DNA from: Cannabis sativa | Taxonomy: Eukaryota > Streptophyta > Magnoliopsida > Rosales > Cannabaceae | Length of the DNA: 64,000 nt | NCBI RefSeq assembly: GCF_029168945.1 | Contig: NC_083601.1 | Coordinates: 36,445,660-36,509,659 of the forward strand | Direction of reading: 5' to 3' | Shown here: one piece after another, positions 22,977 to 35,590 of the stretch | Position numbering within the stretch: the stretch's first letter is position 1 | Layout: every line of letters begins with the position of its first letter | The notes under the pieces: model-generated | Told to the model about the DNA's origin: nothing | Database searches by the model: none | The model's input: only the letters and a program-made list of their open reading frames with translations | Position numbers and translations under genes: made by a program

Positions 22977-23899
22977 ATGGGAGGGTGCTGCTGTTCTTCC
23001 AGAAAAGCTCATTTGCATGGAGCACCTGTATATTACTATGTCAGTACATTATCATTCTCTTATCACTTAACTTTTGTATACCTTATATGCTTGTGCTTGA
23101 GCATTTATGTTGCTAACACAAGCAGCAGACTGAGCATTGGAAGGTGTCATTCTTGAAATGATTGATATATTTTTTCTGCAGTACCCCCCACCTTTGGAAG
23201 AGCAAGACTCCTTGGCATCTCACAATGGTCTGCAGTCCGAAATCACTGCAGGACTCTTGGTTCATTTGGATCTGGACACATCAACACCTGATACTTACCA
23301 TCCTCCTCCTGCGCCTTTGCCATATGATTTAGTTTTTGGTTGTCCAGTATCAACTGATTCTGAGTCTTCTAAAGAAGAAACAATTAGCTGTAGCAGTTTC
23401 AAAACTTCAGCTACCTGTGTAGATCTTGAGGACGCAGACTGCAAAGCTAATGCAAATTCCTTGGATGTCTCGTCAAAAATGTTGGAACTCTCAAAACCAC
23501 AAGACCTTAATATTTTACCTAAAGAAGAAGAGGATGCTTGTCCCATCTGTCTTGAAGGTGCAATACCCTTTCTGCCTTTTGAAATTAATGCTCTTGTTGG
23601 TATTTTTCTAATGATTCATACATATCTACATGCAGAGTACGATTCAGAGAATCCAAAATTTGTCATGAAATGCGAACACTATTTTCACCTGTCATGCATT
23701 CTTGAGTGGATGGAAAGAAGTGATGCCTGCCCAATATGTGACCAGGTATGTCTACTAAAACAATTAACTCATGCCCTGATGTTACTGTACTTAATAAGTG
23801 GAATGTTCAGACTTGAATTGAGAGCTGTGCAATTATTTTGCTTAGAATTTATGTTTTACAATGTTACAGGAAATGGTATTTGATCAGACTTCCAATTAA
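22977..23899 (+). CDS. RHB1A: RHB1A-like RING-H2 E3 ubiquitin ligase (4 coding exons, 192 aa)
   Basis: Exons by splice sites and homology: 22977-23039, 23182-23557, 23636-23745, 23870-23899; all introns are GT-AG and the frame is continuous. The N-terminus MGGCCC is a consensus N-myristoylation and palmitoylation signal, predicting membrane attachment. A conserved LDTSTPDTYHPPPAPLPYD segment follows. The RING-H2 is at the C-terminus: C141-X2-C144, C159-X-H161-X2-H164-X2-C167, C178-X2-C181, with ILEWMERSDACPICD. This domain recruits E2 enzymes for ubiquitin transfer. From memory, Arabidopsis RHB1A (At4g00335) has the same layout and very similar RING and C-terminus (EMVFD). The start is fixed by the MGGCCC signal. 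The short last exon (nine codons) would be missed by plain ORF calling. Substrates unknown. Confidence 0.9.
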
Positions 23900-26352
23900 T
23901 AGCTCTTTAGTACTTTGTGAGACAAACAATCAATGTTCTCCTTGAAACTACAGAAGCCCTACTCAATGGCTAGGTGATTGGGATCTGCATTCTCATAAAA
24001 AATCCTGCTCATATTTAGATGTTTCCATCAGTCATTCTTCAGTTGTAAAAGGTGAAGTTCACTATAAAATGTCTAAAAGATTTGCTCGTTGTTTTGCTGC
24101 AATGTGTAGAGGGTCATATCCAGTTCTCTCAATTGGATCCAAATATCATAAGTTGAGTATTTGGAGAAGAAATACTTAGGAATTATCTGAAGGTGGAAAA
24201 GTAATAGTGAATGCTGCCTTCCAACCCTTACCTGTTTCTGCATTGGTCTTGTACATAACTTTTTTTGTTTCTTGTTGTGTGTCACAATTTGATTCTTTCT
24301 CTGGCTTTAGTAATATTGATTGGTGTATCAAAAGCACACTCCGATCTCAATAGATTGTTCTACTTGTTCCAAGGCCGCCTCGGCCTTCCAGTCTTTATCT
24401 TTGAACACTATACTAGTCTTTCTTTATCTTAAGAAAGTTCACACACTCTTTGTTGTTTGAGACAAATCTATGCCTTTGTAGTTTCTGCATCAAATTTTTT
24501 ACTCTGAATTAGAAAAATAATGTTTCAGAGAGAAGGGTATAGTATCTGAATTATCTATTGTCACCTATGGCAGTATTGATAATTTGTAATGATTTAGAGT
24601 CTGGAATATGTCAAAATAGGGGGCCTAAATATAGAAACCAATGGTTAGGATAGGAAGGGAGATGAGAACAACTTTTGCAACCTTTGAAGTTGTAAAAAAA
24701 AAACTATAATGGTTGCTTTGGTATGCCATAGAAGTCAAATTTTGCTGTAAAGTAATATCATATTTTTTTGACAACCTATAATGAGTGGGAAAGGCTGCTT
24801 TTGCCTTTTCCTCTACACTTTTTTCTCCCACTCAATAGGAATCAGTTTTGTGGTGTTAACTTTCCTGCCCTTCATTGTCAGAGTTGATTTAACAGTACCG
24901 TTACTTGAGAGATTTTAAATAGTACTAATCAACCTCATCCCAAATTTTGGTTTTAATTTTTCTCTTGTATCTTTTTGAGTCATTCTAACATTATAGGGGA
25001 AGAATGTAATACAACCATCTAAATCTAAATGAGGTAAGTGTTTGTTGAATTATATACGCAATAAACTTCCTAGCAAATTGACTTCCATTTTTTTTTTCTT
25101 CCTCCTTATTGTCAATAGTAGGGTAACAATGAAAATAAAGAAATGCTAAATGTACCTAATATTATATTTTTTATTTCCACTCTCTCAAATAAATGAACTA
25201 CACATGAATTTCACTTTTAGAGCACTAAATATATAGTTTAGTAGAGAATTATTAAAAAGTATTATTGGTGTCTAATATTTTTCTCAGTGTTATATTATTA
25301 TTGGTATAATTAAATATTGAATCTCATATAATTTAAAAATACAAATTTTAAAAAATATCAATAACTAATTATAAGGGGATATCTATAAAAAATTATTAGG
25401 GAACATGGGTGCCAATAACAATACTTTTTTAGTTAAACAAATGTTCTTATCATTCTTTCTTAGAAAAAAGGTGTACATTAAAAGTCCCAAAAAAAAATGT
25501 TCCCATAAGAATTTGGGCCTTTTGCTATTACCAAAGCTTGTTTGGGGACTCAATGTTATAAATTTTGGAGCCCTCAACTCCACTTTTAGATACTATTAAT
25601 TAACAACTTTCCCTTATTATTATTATTATTATTGGAGCATTATTATTAAGTGCAATTAGTGTCCAATACTTTTTATAGTTACACTAAAAATTATTTTCTT
25701 AAGTTATATGAGATTTGATATTTAATTGCACTAATAACAATATGACATCGAGAACACTGTTAAATACTCGTAGTACCTTTTAGAGCATTGTTATTAGGGC
25801 ACTAGTGATGCTTAGCACCTCTAGATATGTCGTTTTGCGATTGGCTAGTGATACTCTTTAAAAATTATTATATTAAACTATATAGGATCTGATATTTAGT
25901 TGAACCAATAACGATGTTGACACATAAGAAAATGCTAAGAGTAACAATTTACACATCATCTAAAAATATAATATTTTATTTTATCTTTCTTACACATCAT
26001 TTTTGACACTTTTATTTCTAAATAAAAATACTTCAATTTATACCACTCTTTAAAAATACTATAATTATGATCTCATACATTATTATTTTATATATATATG
26101 TCCTAATTTTTAACTACAATAAATTTTTAGCTTCACTTTTTTATGAAAAAAAATAAATAGCATCAATACCACAACATATTATCTATGCAAATTTTTAGAA
26201 TGGTATCTTTTTTTCTTCAATGGTATAGCATCTCAATATTTTACTATATAATATGGCCACCTCACCAAATATCTTTTAAAATTTTACCATTAAAGATACT
26301 CTAAGCACCACTAAATTTTTTTAGTATTTCTCTACTTTTTAACATTCTTATT
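23900..26352. other. RHB1A 3' UTR and MITE-rich intergenic DNA
   Basis: No further gene. The 3' UTR probably runs some hundreds of bases past 23899; no polyadenylation signal is assigned. About 25630-25945 holds two neighbouring short MITE-like repeats of the family seen at 47251-47435 (GCATTGTTATTAGGGCACTAG and CTGATATTTAGTTGAACCAA). A (TAT)n microsatellite lies at 25614-25633. Confidence 0.5.
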
Positions 26353-26733
26353 AGGCTAATTAGGATTTTTGCCCCCTGAACTTTGACATGTACCAAATCA
26401 TGTCCTCTGAACTTTTAAGGTCATTGAAAATGCCCCTGAACTATTGAGATGGTTGGATTTAAGGACTTTTTTCTAATTTTAGTAAAAAAAGTCTAACATG
26501 GATGAAAGTTCAGGGGGCATAATTTCATACATGTCAAAGTTCGAAAGGCATGATTTAGTCGATATCAAAGTCTGGGGAACATGGTTTAGTACATAAACAA
26601 TCATTGAAATAGTAAAATTGAATAAAATTAGACAAAATTCCTTAAATTTAACAATCTCAATAGTTCAGGTGGTATTTTCAATGGCCTTAAAGTTCAGAAC
26701 GCATGATTTGGTACATGTGAAAATTTAGGGGCC

Positions 26734-26735
<2 letters not shown>
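26353..26735. mobile_element. Foldback MITE (GGCTAATTAG family), right end lost
   Basis: Starts AGGCTAATTAGGATTTTTG and carries the family phrase CTTTGACATGTACCAAATCATG with its inverted copy. The expected terminal CTAATTAGCC is missing at the right: sequence passes from AATTTAGGGGCC straight into a (TTA)n microsatellite. Confidence 0.75.

Positions 26736-26772
<37 letters not shown>
26734..26772. repeat. (TTA)n microsatellite
   Basis: Thirteen uninterrupted TTA units replace the right terminus of the adjoining MITE. Confidence 0.9.
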
Positions 26773-26774
<2 letters not shown>

Positions 26775-29246
26775 AATACCTTTACCAACTGGGTTAGTGG
26801 GAAGTGGGGCCTGGCTGCTGTCCACTTATTTTTTTTTTTTATATATGTCTTTTACTTTTTAATATTTACTTCTTAACACATTTTGGACCAATACATTAGT
26901 TTTTCTTTCTTCTTCTTCTTCTTTTTTTGTTTTTGAATTTAAACTAATGAGCCATTCCATCCTATATGTATCAAAAGACATGTGGGTCTCATTAGACATG
27001 AGTGTGTTGTTTCACTATTCATAAATAGTACAATTAATGAGCAAATCATAAATTTCAGCAAAAAATGAGCAAATCATAAAGGAAAACAGAGGAATATTTT
27101 TTCATGTAGTATGGATAACATTTAGCTTTAGGGCTCCCATATTTTTGGGGACATGTAGTCTCATGTGAAAGCACATATTAAAAGCTCGTACAAAAGACTA
27201 ATACCAGTCTTGGTTGATACTTGATAGTGACATGTGTGATATAATGTATATGTTAATGTTATTAAAGTTGGGTTCTTTGTTATGTAATTTAGTATTTGAA
27301 AATGTTCTATTCTATATTAGATTAGATTGACTGGACTAGCATAATATATAACATAATATAATACATGAGCAATTACTAAGTTAGTATCCAAAGAAACATA
27401 ATTAACAAATGTAAAAGATGATATAGACTTGTTCATAAATTTATATAATCAATTATATTTTTAAGGTGACATTAGCTTATAGTGACATAATAAGTGGGAC
27501 TCTCATTATGTTTCTTGTGATGTACCCATCCAATTCTATATGTGAAAATTGAAATGTATTAGATTAATTGAGAAATGAATCAGGCTTCATGATCAAAAAA
27601 GTATTAATATTAGCGATATATATTTATGATAGTAATTAGCTTAAATTTGTAAATATCATGATGATAAGAACTATGTAAGGGATCACAAGTTTAATTCATC
27701 ATTAGTTAGGTGGGGAAATTTTAATGTGATATTGTTAATCACATGATATAAAATGATGATACAATACGTGCAGGGCACTTGAATCATCCATTCATAGTCA
27801 GTGCATGGATTTTTTGTTCTAACATCATTAATATCTTACTGATTTATAATCTTTTTAAAAAAAGAATATATATCAACTATATATTATGTCACAAATAAAA
27901 ACCACAAAATATATTTATCTCTTATACCTTATAAGAGAAAGGAATAATAATTGATATTCATTTAAGTTTCACTCAAATTTTGATAATATCATTACTAATA
28001 TGTGAAGAGGGTCAAAGTCTTGGTACCACACTAGTACCAATATTGTGTATTTAATTTAATGTGATCCTAAAATTGTGTCTTCTTACCAATCAAGCAAAAA
28101 ATTATGTTCACCTTAATTCCATACTTAAAAGTTAGATTGTTAATATTATACGGCATGATTTCAATTAAATTTTGGTTATATTCATTAGTTGTGTAATATT
28201 AGTATTGAATGTGTGGTTAGAAATAGTATTAGTGAGATACAATGATATATCCTAATTAGTGAATTAAACGAAATTAGAATATAGTAATAGTTCATTTAAG
28301 AAAAAAACATCGTATAGTAATATTGACCATACTTCAAAACGAGAATTGCACCCTTCCAGAAAAGAATAAAAAAAAAACAAAACGAGAGTTGCGCGTGTTG
28401 ATGATTTTATAATTTTTTTAGTAATAAAAAAATACTACTTTTTTTTTTTTTTTGAAAATAATAAAAATACTACTTTAGACTTAGAATTACTTACTTCCGT
28501 TGAAAATATATGACCAACAAGCCTGCTCATTGGACTTCAGAACATTTGTCTGCCACCATATTCCTTTTCTGACCTCCTCCCATTACATATTATTCTTTTT
28601 TTACAAAAATATCCCCAACTCCAATTCCATTATTTTTATTTATTTAGAACATATATATAATGTAGTGTTATAAAAGTGGTGTATGTATAATTTAGTAGTA
28701 TTTAATGCGGTGTAAATTTAAGGTATGATAAAAGTTGTATTTAACACAAAATTAGTATAAATTAAATTTTATATTATAATAAATATTAATTTTTTATTTA
28801 ATTTTTTGTGACTAATTAATATAATTATTAATTTTTTATATTTTTATTTATGCATTTAATATGGTTTATAAACTTCTAATAAAATTTTATTGATTTTTTT
28901 TACACTTTTCTATTTAACACAAAATTAAAAGCATGGAGATAGTTTTACTACAGAAATATTTCAGAAAGGAGAATCATGTACTTTCAATTTAGTAATTTAA
29001 TTCAAACTTTTCGAATTAAATTGATGAAGGGTAAATTTGTCATTCGAAAAACTTTCAAGTTTCATCCCATTTCTAATCTCCTTTGTCATTGAAAAAGTAT
29101 TTTTAGCTTTTTCAGACACCCATGAATATCTCTATGGAATATCTTCTTCTCTTTCTCTCTCAATGAGCCACATAGATAAATATTCATGGCATCATTTATT
29201 TTTCCGGGAAAGTGATTTTCTACCTACCCAAACACTTCAAAGAAAA
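26773..29246. other. Intergenic and upstream region of the receptor kinase
   Basis: No gene seen. AT-rich with a LINE stub at 28428-28476. The open frame of the kinase extends upstream to 29037, but without a plausible start: a Met at 29163 lacks a signal peptide, whereas the Met at 29247 begins one. Confidence 0.5.
28428..28476 (-). repeat. Minimal LINE insertion stub with target duplication
   Basis: Direct repeats AAAAATACTACTTT (28428-28441 and 28463-28476) enclose only 21 nt: a T-run followed by GAAAATAAT. On the minus strand this reads ...TTTTC followed by poly(A), like LINE 3' ends in this window. Confidence 0.6.
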
Positions 29247-32003
29247 ATGTTGCCAGCGCCACCACTCACAACCTTTGTTTTTCTTCTTTCCTTGACCTTT
29301 CATGTAATGATCTCGAATGCTAATCTTACTCCAAATTTCGAAACGTATGAAACCCATGTTCAGGAAAGTGATTACAGTTCGAAATTACTCAGACCCAGAA
29401 GAACAAGTCCTTATTCCTTAGATGGGTCTTTGGAGATGTCCGAACCTCAGAAGCTTGCTCAGAGTTCAGTCCCATCTGAAACGACGAGGCAAATCGAGGA
29501 ACTGCTCTCGACAAAGATCTTACTAGAAGCAAATACGACAATCTTCAGTAAGAACAAGACGTTTCAGCTTGGGTTTTTCAGTCCAAATGGGAGTCGGTAC
29601 TATCTGGGTATTTGGTATAGCTTCATTTCGCCGCCGACCTACATTTGGGTTGCGAACCGAGAGAGACCCATTAAGAATATATCGTCTACGACCTTGGAAA
29701 TCACTGAGACGGGACGATTGGCGGTCAAGGATTCCGTTAGTTCGATCGTGTGGCAGAGCACGAATCTTGAAGCCGGGACAGCCCTCAAGCTTTTGGAGAA
29801 TGGTAACCTGGTTCTTCTCACAACCAGAGGCACGGTTTCATGGCAGAGCTTCGACTATCCGACTGACACGTGGCTGCCGGGAATGAACCTCACCACGGCA
29901 AAAAGCTTGACTAGTTGGCGGAGCTCATCAGACCCTTCTCCAGGTTTGTACTCTTTGAGACTCAGACCCGACTACAGCGAGTTCGAGCTCGTCTTCAATG
30001 GCAGTATGCCTTACTGGAGCACCGGAAATTGGACCGGCAAGGCTTTCTCCAATGTGCCAGAGATGTTGGTGCCGTACATATACAGGTTCCATTTTGACAA
30101 CCCTTTCATGGAAACGGCGTCGTTTGGGTTTGCCGAGACGCCGTTGGATGGGTTGACTCCACCGCTGACCCGGTTCCAACTGCATTATTCGGGTCAGCTC
30201 CGGCAGAACACATGGTCGGCGCAGGTAGAGAATTGGAACATGTTCTGGTTTGAGCCCAGCAACACGTGCCTGGTCTTTGGTACGTGTGGGAAGTTTGGGC
30301 TCTGCGATAGCCTGACCGAGAGATGTAATTGCCTCTCTGGTTTTGAACCCGTTAATAAGATAAATTGGGAGTCATCTAGGGATTACTCCGATGGTTGTCG
30401 CCGTGTGAACGATCCCGTTTCTTGTGAAGAAAAAGCTGATGATATGTTTGAGCAGGTTGGTATTGCGAGCTTAGGCGATAGTAGTGATTCTGAAGTTGAC
30501 ACTTTTAACTCTAGACTTGATCTCTGTCAAAAGGCTTGCTTGGAAAATTGCACTTGTGTTGGTGTGCATTATGATGTGAGGACCAAGTTGTGCAAACATT
30601 TATTTGGGTCTCTCTTGAACTTGAGAAATTCGACCTCTGATAACATGGATTTGGAAGTAGTCCATGTAAGGGTAGGGAAAGAAGGTATTCTAAAGAAGAG
30701 GAAAAAGCATCTGAATCCTGTAGTTTTGGCTGCTATCATTGTTGGGTTGATTGCTGTTTTGGGATTCGTAATGGTAGGTGTGTTATTTTTCAAGAGGAGA
30801 AAAGGGAGGAAGACAGTAGAAGAAGATGGAGATTTCCCAGTATTGACTTTGAAAGTTTTTTCATATAAAGAGCTTCATCAGATTACCAGGGGTTTCTCGG
30901 AAAAAATAGGCCATGGAGGTTTTGGAGCAGTTTTCCAAGGAAAGTTATTAACAGATTCTGCTGCTCTTGTTGCCGTTAAACGCCTCGAGAGGCCGGGCAG
31001 TGGAGAGAAAGAGTTCCGGGCTGAGGTTTGCACTATTGGGAACATTCAACATGTCAATCTGGTGAGACTTAGGGGATTTTGTTCGGAAGATTCCCATAGG
31101 CTTTTGGTTTATGATTACATGCCAAATAGTTCTTTGAGTGTTTACTTACGCAAAGAAGGTCCAATGTTGAACTGGGAATCGAGATTTAAGGTGGCAATCG
31201 GTACGGCCAGAGGTATTGCTTATCTCCATGAAGAATGTAGAGATTGCATCATTCATTGTGATATCAAACCAGAAAACATTTTGCTCGACAGTGATTACAC
31301 ACCTAAAGTTTCAGATTTTGGGTTGGCAAAGCTACTTGGCAGGGACTTTAGTAGGGTGTTAGCCACAATGAGGGGTACATGGGGATACGTTGCCCCAGAA
31401 TGGATATCAGGCGTGGCAATCACAACCAAGGCTGATGTTTATAGCTATGGAATGACATTGATAGAACTAATTGGTGGCCGCCGTAATGTGGAAACACTGC
31501 CCTCTGCTGGTGATAATGAAGGCAGAGGAGTTACTACTGATAAATGGTTCTTTCCTCCATGGGCTGCACGCCAGATAATCGAGGGCAATGTGGCTGCAGT
31601 GATCGATCATAGGCTTGGCAGGGCATATGATGTTGATGAAGCGAGGCGTGTGGCATTGGTGGCAGTGTGGTGCATACAGGATGATGAGGCAATTAGGCCT
31701 GCAATGGGGGCTGTTGTGAAGATGTTGGAAGGACTTGTGGAAGTGACTGTACCTCCACCTCCAAAATTGTTGCAAGCACTTGTTTCAGGGGAGTCTTTTC
31801 ATGGAGTTAATGCTGATTCTGGGGGTGGTGGCGGGGTACCTACTGGCACTGGTAGCGACTTCTCTCCTGAGAATATTCGATTTTCAAATGCTGGTTCAGA
31901 ATCATCTCTTGGTAAGACCTCTTCCCCTGTAAATGCAAATGTGAATGGACCCCATGATGTTCGTGAGCTTAATATACCAAAGGTATATGCACATACTATA
32001 TAG
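29247..32003 (+). CDS. RLK4: G-type lectin S-receptor-like Ser/Thr kinase, SD2-2/RLK4-like (intronless, 918 aa)
   Basis: Signal peptide at residues 1-25 (TFVFLLSLTFHVMI). An extra segment (26-87) precedes a B-lectin domain at about 88-213 (FQLGFFSPNGS, YIWVANRERPI, LLENGNLVL). Next are an S-locus glycoprotein region (about 230-340), an EGF-like cysteine cluster (CGKFGLCDSLTERCNC) and a PAN-like cysteine region (about 390-475), then a transmembrane helix at 491-515 followed by KRRKGRK. The kinase has IGHGGFGAV (554-562), VAVK with K578, HCDIKPEN with D672, DFG at 690-692 and APEW at 716-719. All catalytic residues are present. HCD instead of HRD marks a non-RD kinase, a class common among immune receptors. 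It should act at the plasma membrane. The start at 29247 is chosen because it begins the signal peptide. The SD2-2 assignment rests on overall pattern and neighbours; the ligand is unknown. Confidence 0.92.
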   Translation: MLPAPPLTTFVFLLSLTFHVMISNANLTPNFETYETHVQESDYSSKLLRPRRTSPYSLDGSLEMSEPQKLAQSSVPSETTRQIEELLSTKILLEANTTIFSKNKTFQLGFFSPNGSRYYLGIWYSFISPPTYIWVANRERPIKNISSTTLEITETGRLAVKDSVSSIVWQSTNLEAGTALKLLENGNLVLLTTRGTVSWQSFDYPTDTWLPGMNLTTAKSLTSWRSSSDPSPGLYSLRLRPDYSEFELVFNGSMPYWSTGNWTGKAFSNVPEMLVPYIYRFHFDNPFMETASFGFAETPLDGLTPPLTRFQLHYSGQLRQNTWSAQVENWNMFWFEPSNTCLVFGTCGKFGLCDSLTERCNCLSGFEPVNKINWESSRDYSDGCRRVNDPVSCEEKADDMFEQVGIASLGDSSDSEVDTFNSRLDLCQKACLENCTCVGVHYDVRTKLCKHLFGSLLNLRNSTSDNMDLEVVHVRVGKEGILKKRKKHLNPVVLAAIIVGLIAVLGFVMVGVLFFKRRKGRKTVEEDGDFPVLTLKVFSYKELHQITRGFSEKIGHGGFGAVFQGKLLTDSAALVAVKRLERPGSGEKEFRAEVCTIGNIQHVNLVRLRGFCSEDSHRLLVYDYMPNSSLSVYLRKEGPMLNWESRFKVAIGTARGIAYLHEECRDCIIHCDIKPENILLDSDYTPKVSDFGLAKLLGRDFSRVLATMRGTWGYVAPEWISGVAITTKADVYSYGMTLIELIGGRRNVETLPSAGDNEGRGVTTDKWFFPPWAARQIIEGNVAAVIDHRLGRAYDVDEARRVALVAVWCIQDDEAIRPAMGAVVKMLEGLVEVTVPPPPKLLQALVSGESFHGVNADSGGGGGVPTGTGSDFSPENIRFSNAGSESSLGKTSSPVNANVNGPHDVRELNIPKVYAHTI

Positions 32004-33289
32004 TAGCTTTCTTTCTCTTGTAAAAATAGAGTTACAGAAGAAAAAGAAAATGTGATTTTCTGTAGATTATCTTGTGATTCAAGGATAGTTTTGGTAGAAG
32101 TTTCTAACCTTTTAAAACAACAAAATTTAGTCTCTTGTTCGTTCATTATTTTCTTAATCATAGCACAATCGAGCATAGAGATGGAGTTATGAGGGAATAG
32201 ATTATCTCAAAGGTTCAAAATATGTTAGGTATATATCCCAACAAGATTACTTAATGACAAAGCTCAGCTTCTTTCTCAACAAATCAGCTTTTTTTTTTTT
32301 TTTTTGAAAAAAAAAAGAAAAGAAAACATTTGAGTCTTGTCTTTTAGGTAGTAATTTGTGTGGAGCTGTAATGATTTTGAGAGCTAGTAAGTGCATTTTG
32401 ACATTTGCTTTTACATCTCCTGTAAAGGCTACTTATCTGCCAATGCCTCACACGGCCTCATTTTAGAGCTTTAAGTTGATTATATAAAAAAATAAAAATA
32501 CAAAGTCTAGTAAGGCCAAAATATAAGCTGAAACTACTATTGTCAAAAGAATCATAGAGCACTTTTCTCAGTCTGATCAATTATTTATCACTTTATTCAT
32601 TTCTCCTATTTCATTGTTTCTGATATATATATATATATATCAAAGTTTCATCATGACAATGTTTGACATTCTCTTGGCATATACATAAGGCTATATACAT
32701 ACATGTATTACTTCCTAATTTATACAAAAAGATTCAGCTGCATCAAACTTTTTCTTTTTGCCCTTTTTGATTCATATTGGCATGTAATATAATAATGGTC
32801 ATATCTTTTGTAAGATATTGTGAATGTGGTGCCATAGTTGTAAAGCATCGTTGGATTCTTTATCAGACACTTTCTGCTGGAAAAGAAGGATCATGTGAGT
32901 CATGATTCATTAATATGGCCCATGATTTTGTCACTGACAATTTTTGTTCTGTCATCTGTGCTAAGTGCTCTGTTCAGTAAAAATCTCCCACCATTATTTT
33001 TCTTGTCTTTTGGGGGCTCACTTAACTGTTCCACTTAGATCAAATCATGGATGGGTCAATGACCTTAAGTTGTAGATTTTTCATCTCTAATTATTTATCA
33101 ATTTAATAGGCCCTTTTTTATTATTTATATTGTGGTGTTGCTAATTTGTAACTATTGAACAATATACAATAGAATAAGAAGCTCATTAATAATAATTGAA
33201 ATTGTACTTAAATTTTATGAAAGTTTGTATCACTATTCATCAAATTTATATTTAGGAAAGATAGCAAATTTTTTCTTGAATTAATGTAC
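32004..33289. other. Intergenic DNA downstream of the kinase
   Basis: No gene seen. Contains a T18-A10 simple tract near 32289, an (AT)n run at about 32625-32640 and otherwise unique-looking AT-rich DNA. The 3' UTR of the kinase is expected in the first few hundred bases. Confidence 0.5.
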
Positions 33290-34620
33290 TTTTTTGAATA
33301 ATAAGCGTATTATCATAAAACGAAATAGTTAGACCTCATGGTCATTACAAAATAAGTTCTCCGGTAAGGAGGAAACCGAAATAGAGCCGTTCAAATGGTG
33401 GGTAAAAGCCCACTTAGCGACATTGTGGGCAACAAAATTACAGGATCTACTAACATTAATAAAATTACAACTAATAAACGAGGGAGAAGACTTAGAGCAA
33501 AAGGAGACATAGTTCTCAAGAGCCCAATGAGACTCCTTCCCATTGAGCGCATTGATGACTAGTCTCGAGTCACTCTCCACTATTACAAATTTGGGTCCCA
33601 TTTCTAAAGCCGCCGAGACGGCTAAACAACAGGCCGCAGCCTCTCCACACAGCGCATCCGAGAAGTCTAACTGAGTCGAGTGAACCCGGATCACCTCACT
33701 CAGGTGATTCCTTGCGACAACTGCGATACACATACTCTCCAGGCCCACTCTAACATCACAATTAAGTTTAATCCAGTCCTGAGGTGGAGGAGCCCAAAAC
33801 TCTCGCCGAATCTGATCATGATCAGGCAAGATAGTAGGATGAATATCTGCAAATGAGTAACAAACAGAGTCAATGCATCTTTTCACATCAGGCAGACAGT
33901 CATTGTGAACCACCTTGTTTCTTGTCCTCCAGATGGTGTCGACTACAATTGAAGCATAAAGAAAGACCTCTTCAGCTCGTATACCCCTGTCCTTGAGACT
34001 CCAAATAAACTTAACCCAGTCCCACATGCGAATTCCGTTATCACACACCGGGTAGATACCCCAAGGCGAGGATCTCCAAACATGTGACGCCAAATCATAA
34101 GTAAGAAACAAGTGTTCGATAGATTCATCCCTTAATCCACATAGCGGGCAAGTCATAGTCTCAATCTGAAACCTGCTTCCGATTAAAGATCTAACAGGGA
34201 GTGCGTTGGACAGGATGCACCACCACAGAATCTTATGTCGCTCCAAAATTTTGCTGTTCCATAGTTTATTCCACAGAGTGGAGCCACCTCACAATGAGGC
34301 GCTCTTTCCAAAGCTTGAGTTAAATAGGCCGATTTGCAAGAGAATCGCCCATTACTCTCTAATGTCCAAATCCATCTGTCCTCACCTTGCCCAGAAGGAT
34401 TGCCACCTTTTAAGATAGCAGAGACAGTATAATGATCAAAAAGGCTTCTTAATTTGTTAACATCCCATCTGCCACATGTTAATAAGAGATCGGCCACATA
34501 GATGTGACCCTGAGTGCCATTACCAATCGGTTTCGGAATGAAACCTTTTAAATGAGGAATCCAAGGATCCCTCCAAATGCTTGTATCCCTCCCATTGGCA
34601 ATCTTCTTGCAAACTCCTTT
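33290..34620 (-). pseudogene. 5'-truncated L1-type LINE: ORF2 zinc-binding RVT and RNase H region
   Basis: A 305-codon minus-strand frame (33329-34246) holds the zf-RVT part (KILWWCILSNALPVRSLI, CPLCGLRDESIEHLF) and the RNase H domain (IKLNCDVRVGLESMC, GEAAACCLAVSAALEMG, VESDSRLVINAL, NFVAHNVAKWA). A second frame (34183-34497) covers the preceding segment (ADLLLTCGRWDVNKLRSLF, RWIWTLESNGRFSCKSAY). A frameshift near 34200-34250 separates them. The 3' end is at the left, with TTATTC followed by an A-run on the minus strand. Reverse transcriptase and endonuclease are absent. It is younger than the LINE at 17770-19300, judging by its long open frame. Confidence 0.85.
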
Positions 34621-34954
34621 TGATTTACTCTCCTACTCATTATTATATGAACGGAGTTGATAATTGTAGTGAAGTACATACAATGGGTACCTGATTACAT
34701 AATTAATTGGAAAAGTAAAAATAAACTAAACATAATTTAACACCTATTGAAAAATTAGGAGAAAAAAAGGTCAAAAGTAAGTGTTATAGTTCATAAAATA
34801 TTTTGAAATTTGCCATTAAATTTATCTTCCCGTACCGACCATCGCATCTGTTCCCTTCCTCCCATGATTTTCAGTCCATTTTGTTGAGTGGGACTGGGGC
34901 TTGGGATCTCAGTCTGCTTCAAAGAGAAACAAAACAATACTTTGCAGCATCTCC

Positions 34955-34986
<32 letters not shown>

Positions 34987-35590
34987 AAAATGGTATGTTA
35001 TATAGACTACAGTTCCCTACTTTTGCTTTACAAAAATCCAACACTCTTTTGGTTTACAAAAATCCAACACGTATTTCGAAAAATAGATTCTGATAACTAC
35101 AACTCATGAATTTAGGGAAACTCTTGTGGTTAAAAAAATTAAAACAAAAATTAGTACTTTATTTTTGTTTCAACCGTAATTATGTCATTATATTTTAGGG
35201 TATACATATAACATGTATTTAAGAATAACTTCTATGTTCTTTTAAAATAAAAAATTAATTTGGGTCAGCTATAAATTTAGTTATACATCTTTTAATTCTT
35301 GTATTAAAAATAGATTGTTTAAAAAAAAAAAAAAGCACAAAAAAAATACAAAATTTGCTTGAACAAAATTTTAAATATTTTTATGGCTTTTATGATTTTA
35401 TTTACATAAAATATGGTCTTTTAGTGTATTTTAATATTGTGCTCTTGTTATTTTGTTGTTGATTTTTTATTATTTTGTGTGTTATTTTTTTGTTATTTTT
35501 ATGTAGTTTTTTTTATATTTTTATAAAATACCGTAAAAATATAAAAAATAAAAAAATTAAATGTGATAGTGTAAGAGTTTTACCAAAAAA
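34621..35590. other. Intergenic DNA with a 29-base A tract
   Basis: A29 at 34955-34983 follows an unrecognised segment (about 34800-34954) that ends TTTGCAGCATCTCC. This could be the 3' end of a retroposed transcript in plus orientation, but I found no convincing flanking duplication. The rest is AT-rich with no gene. Confidence 0.4.

Noticed and set aside
34803..34983. Processed pseudogene ending in A29
   Set aside because: No coding similarity upstream of the A tract and no flanking duplication found; kept only as a note in the intergenic entry.
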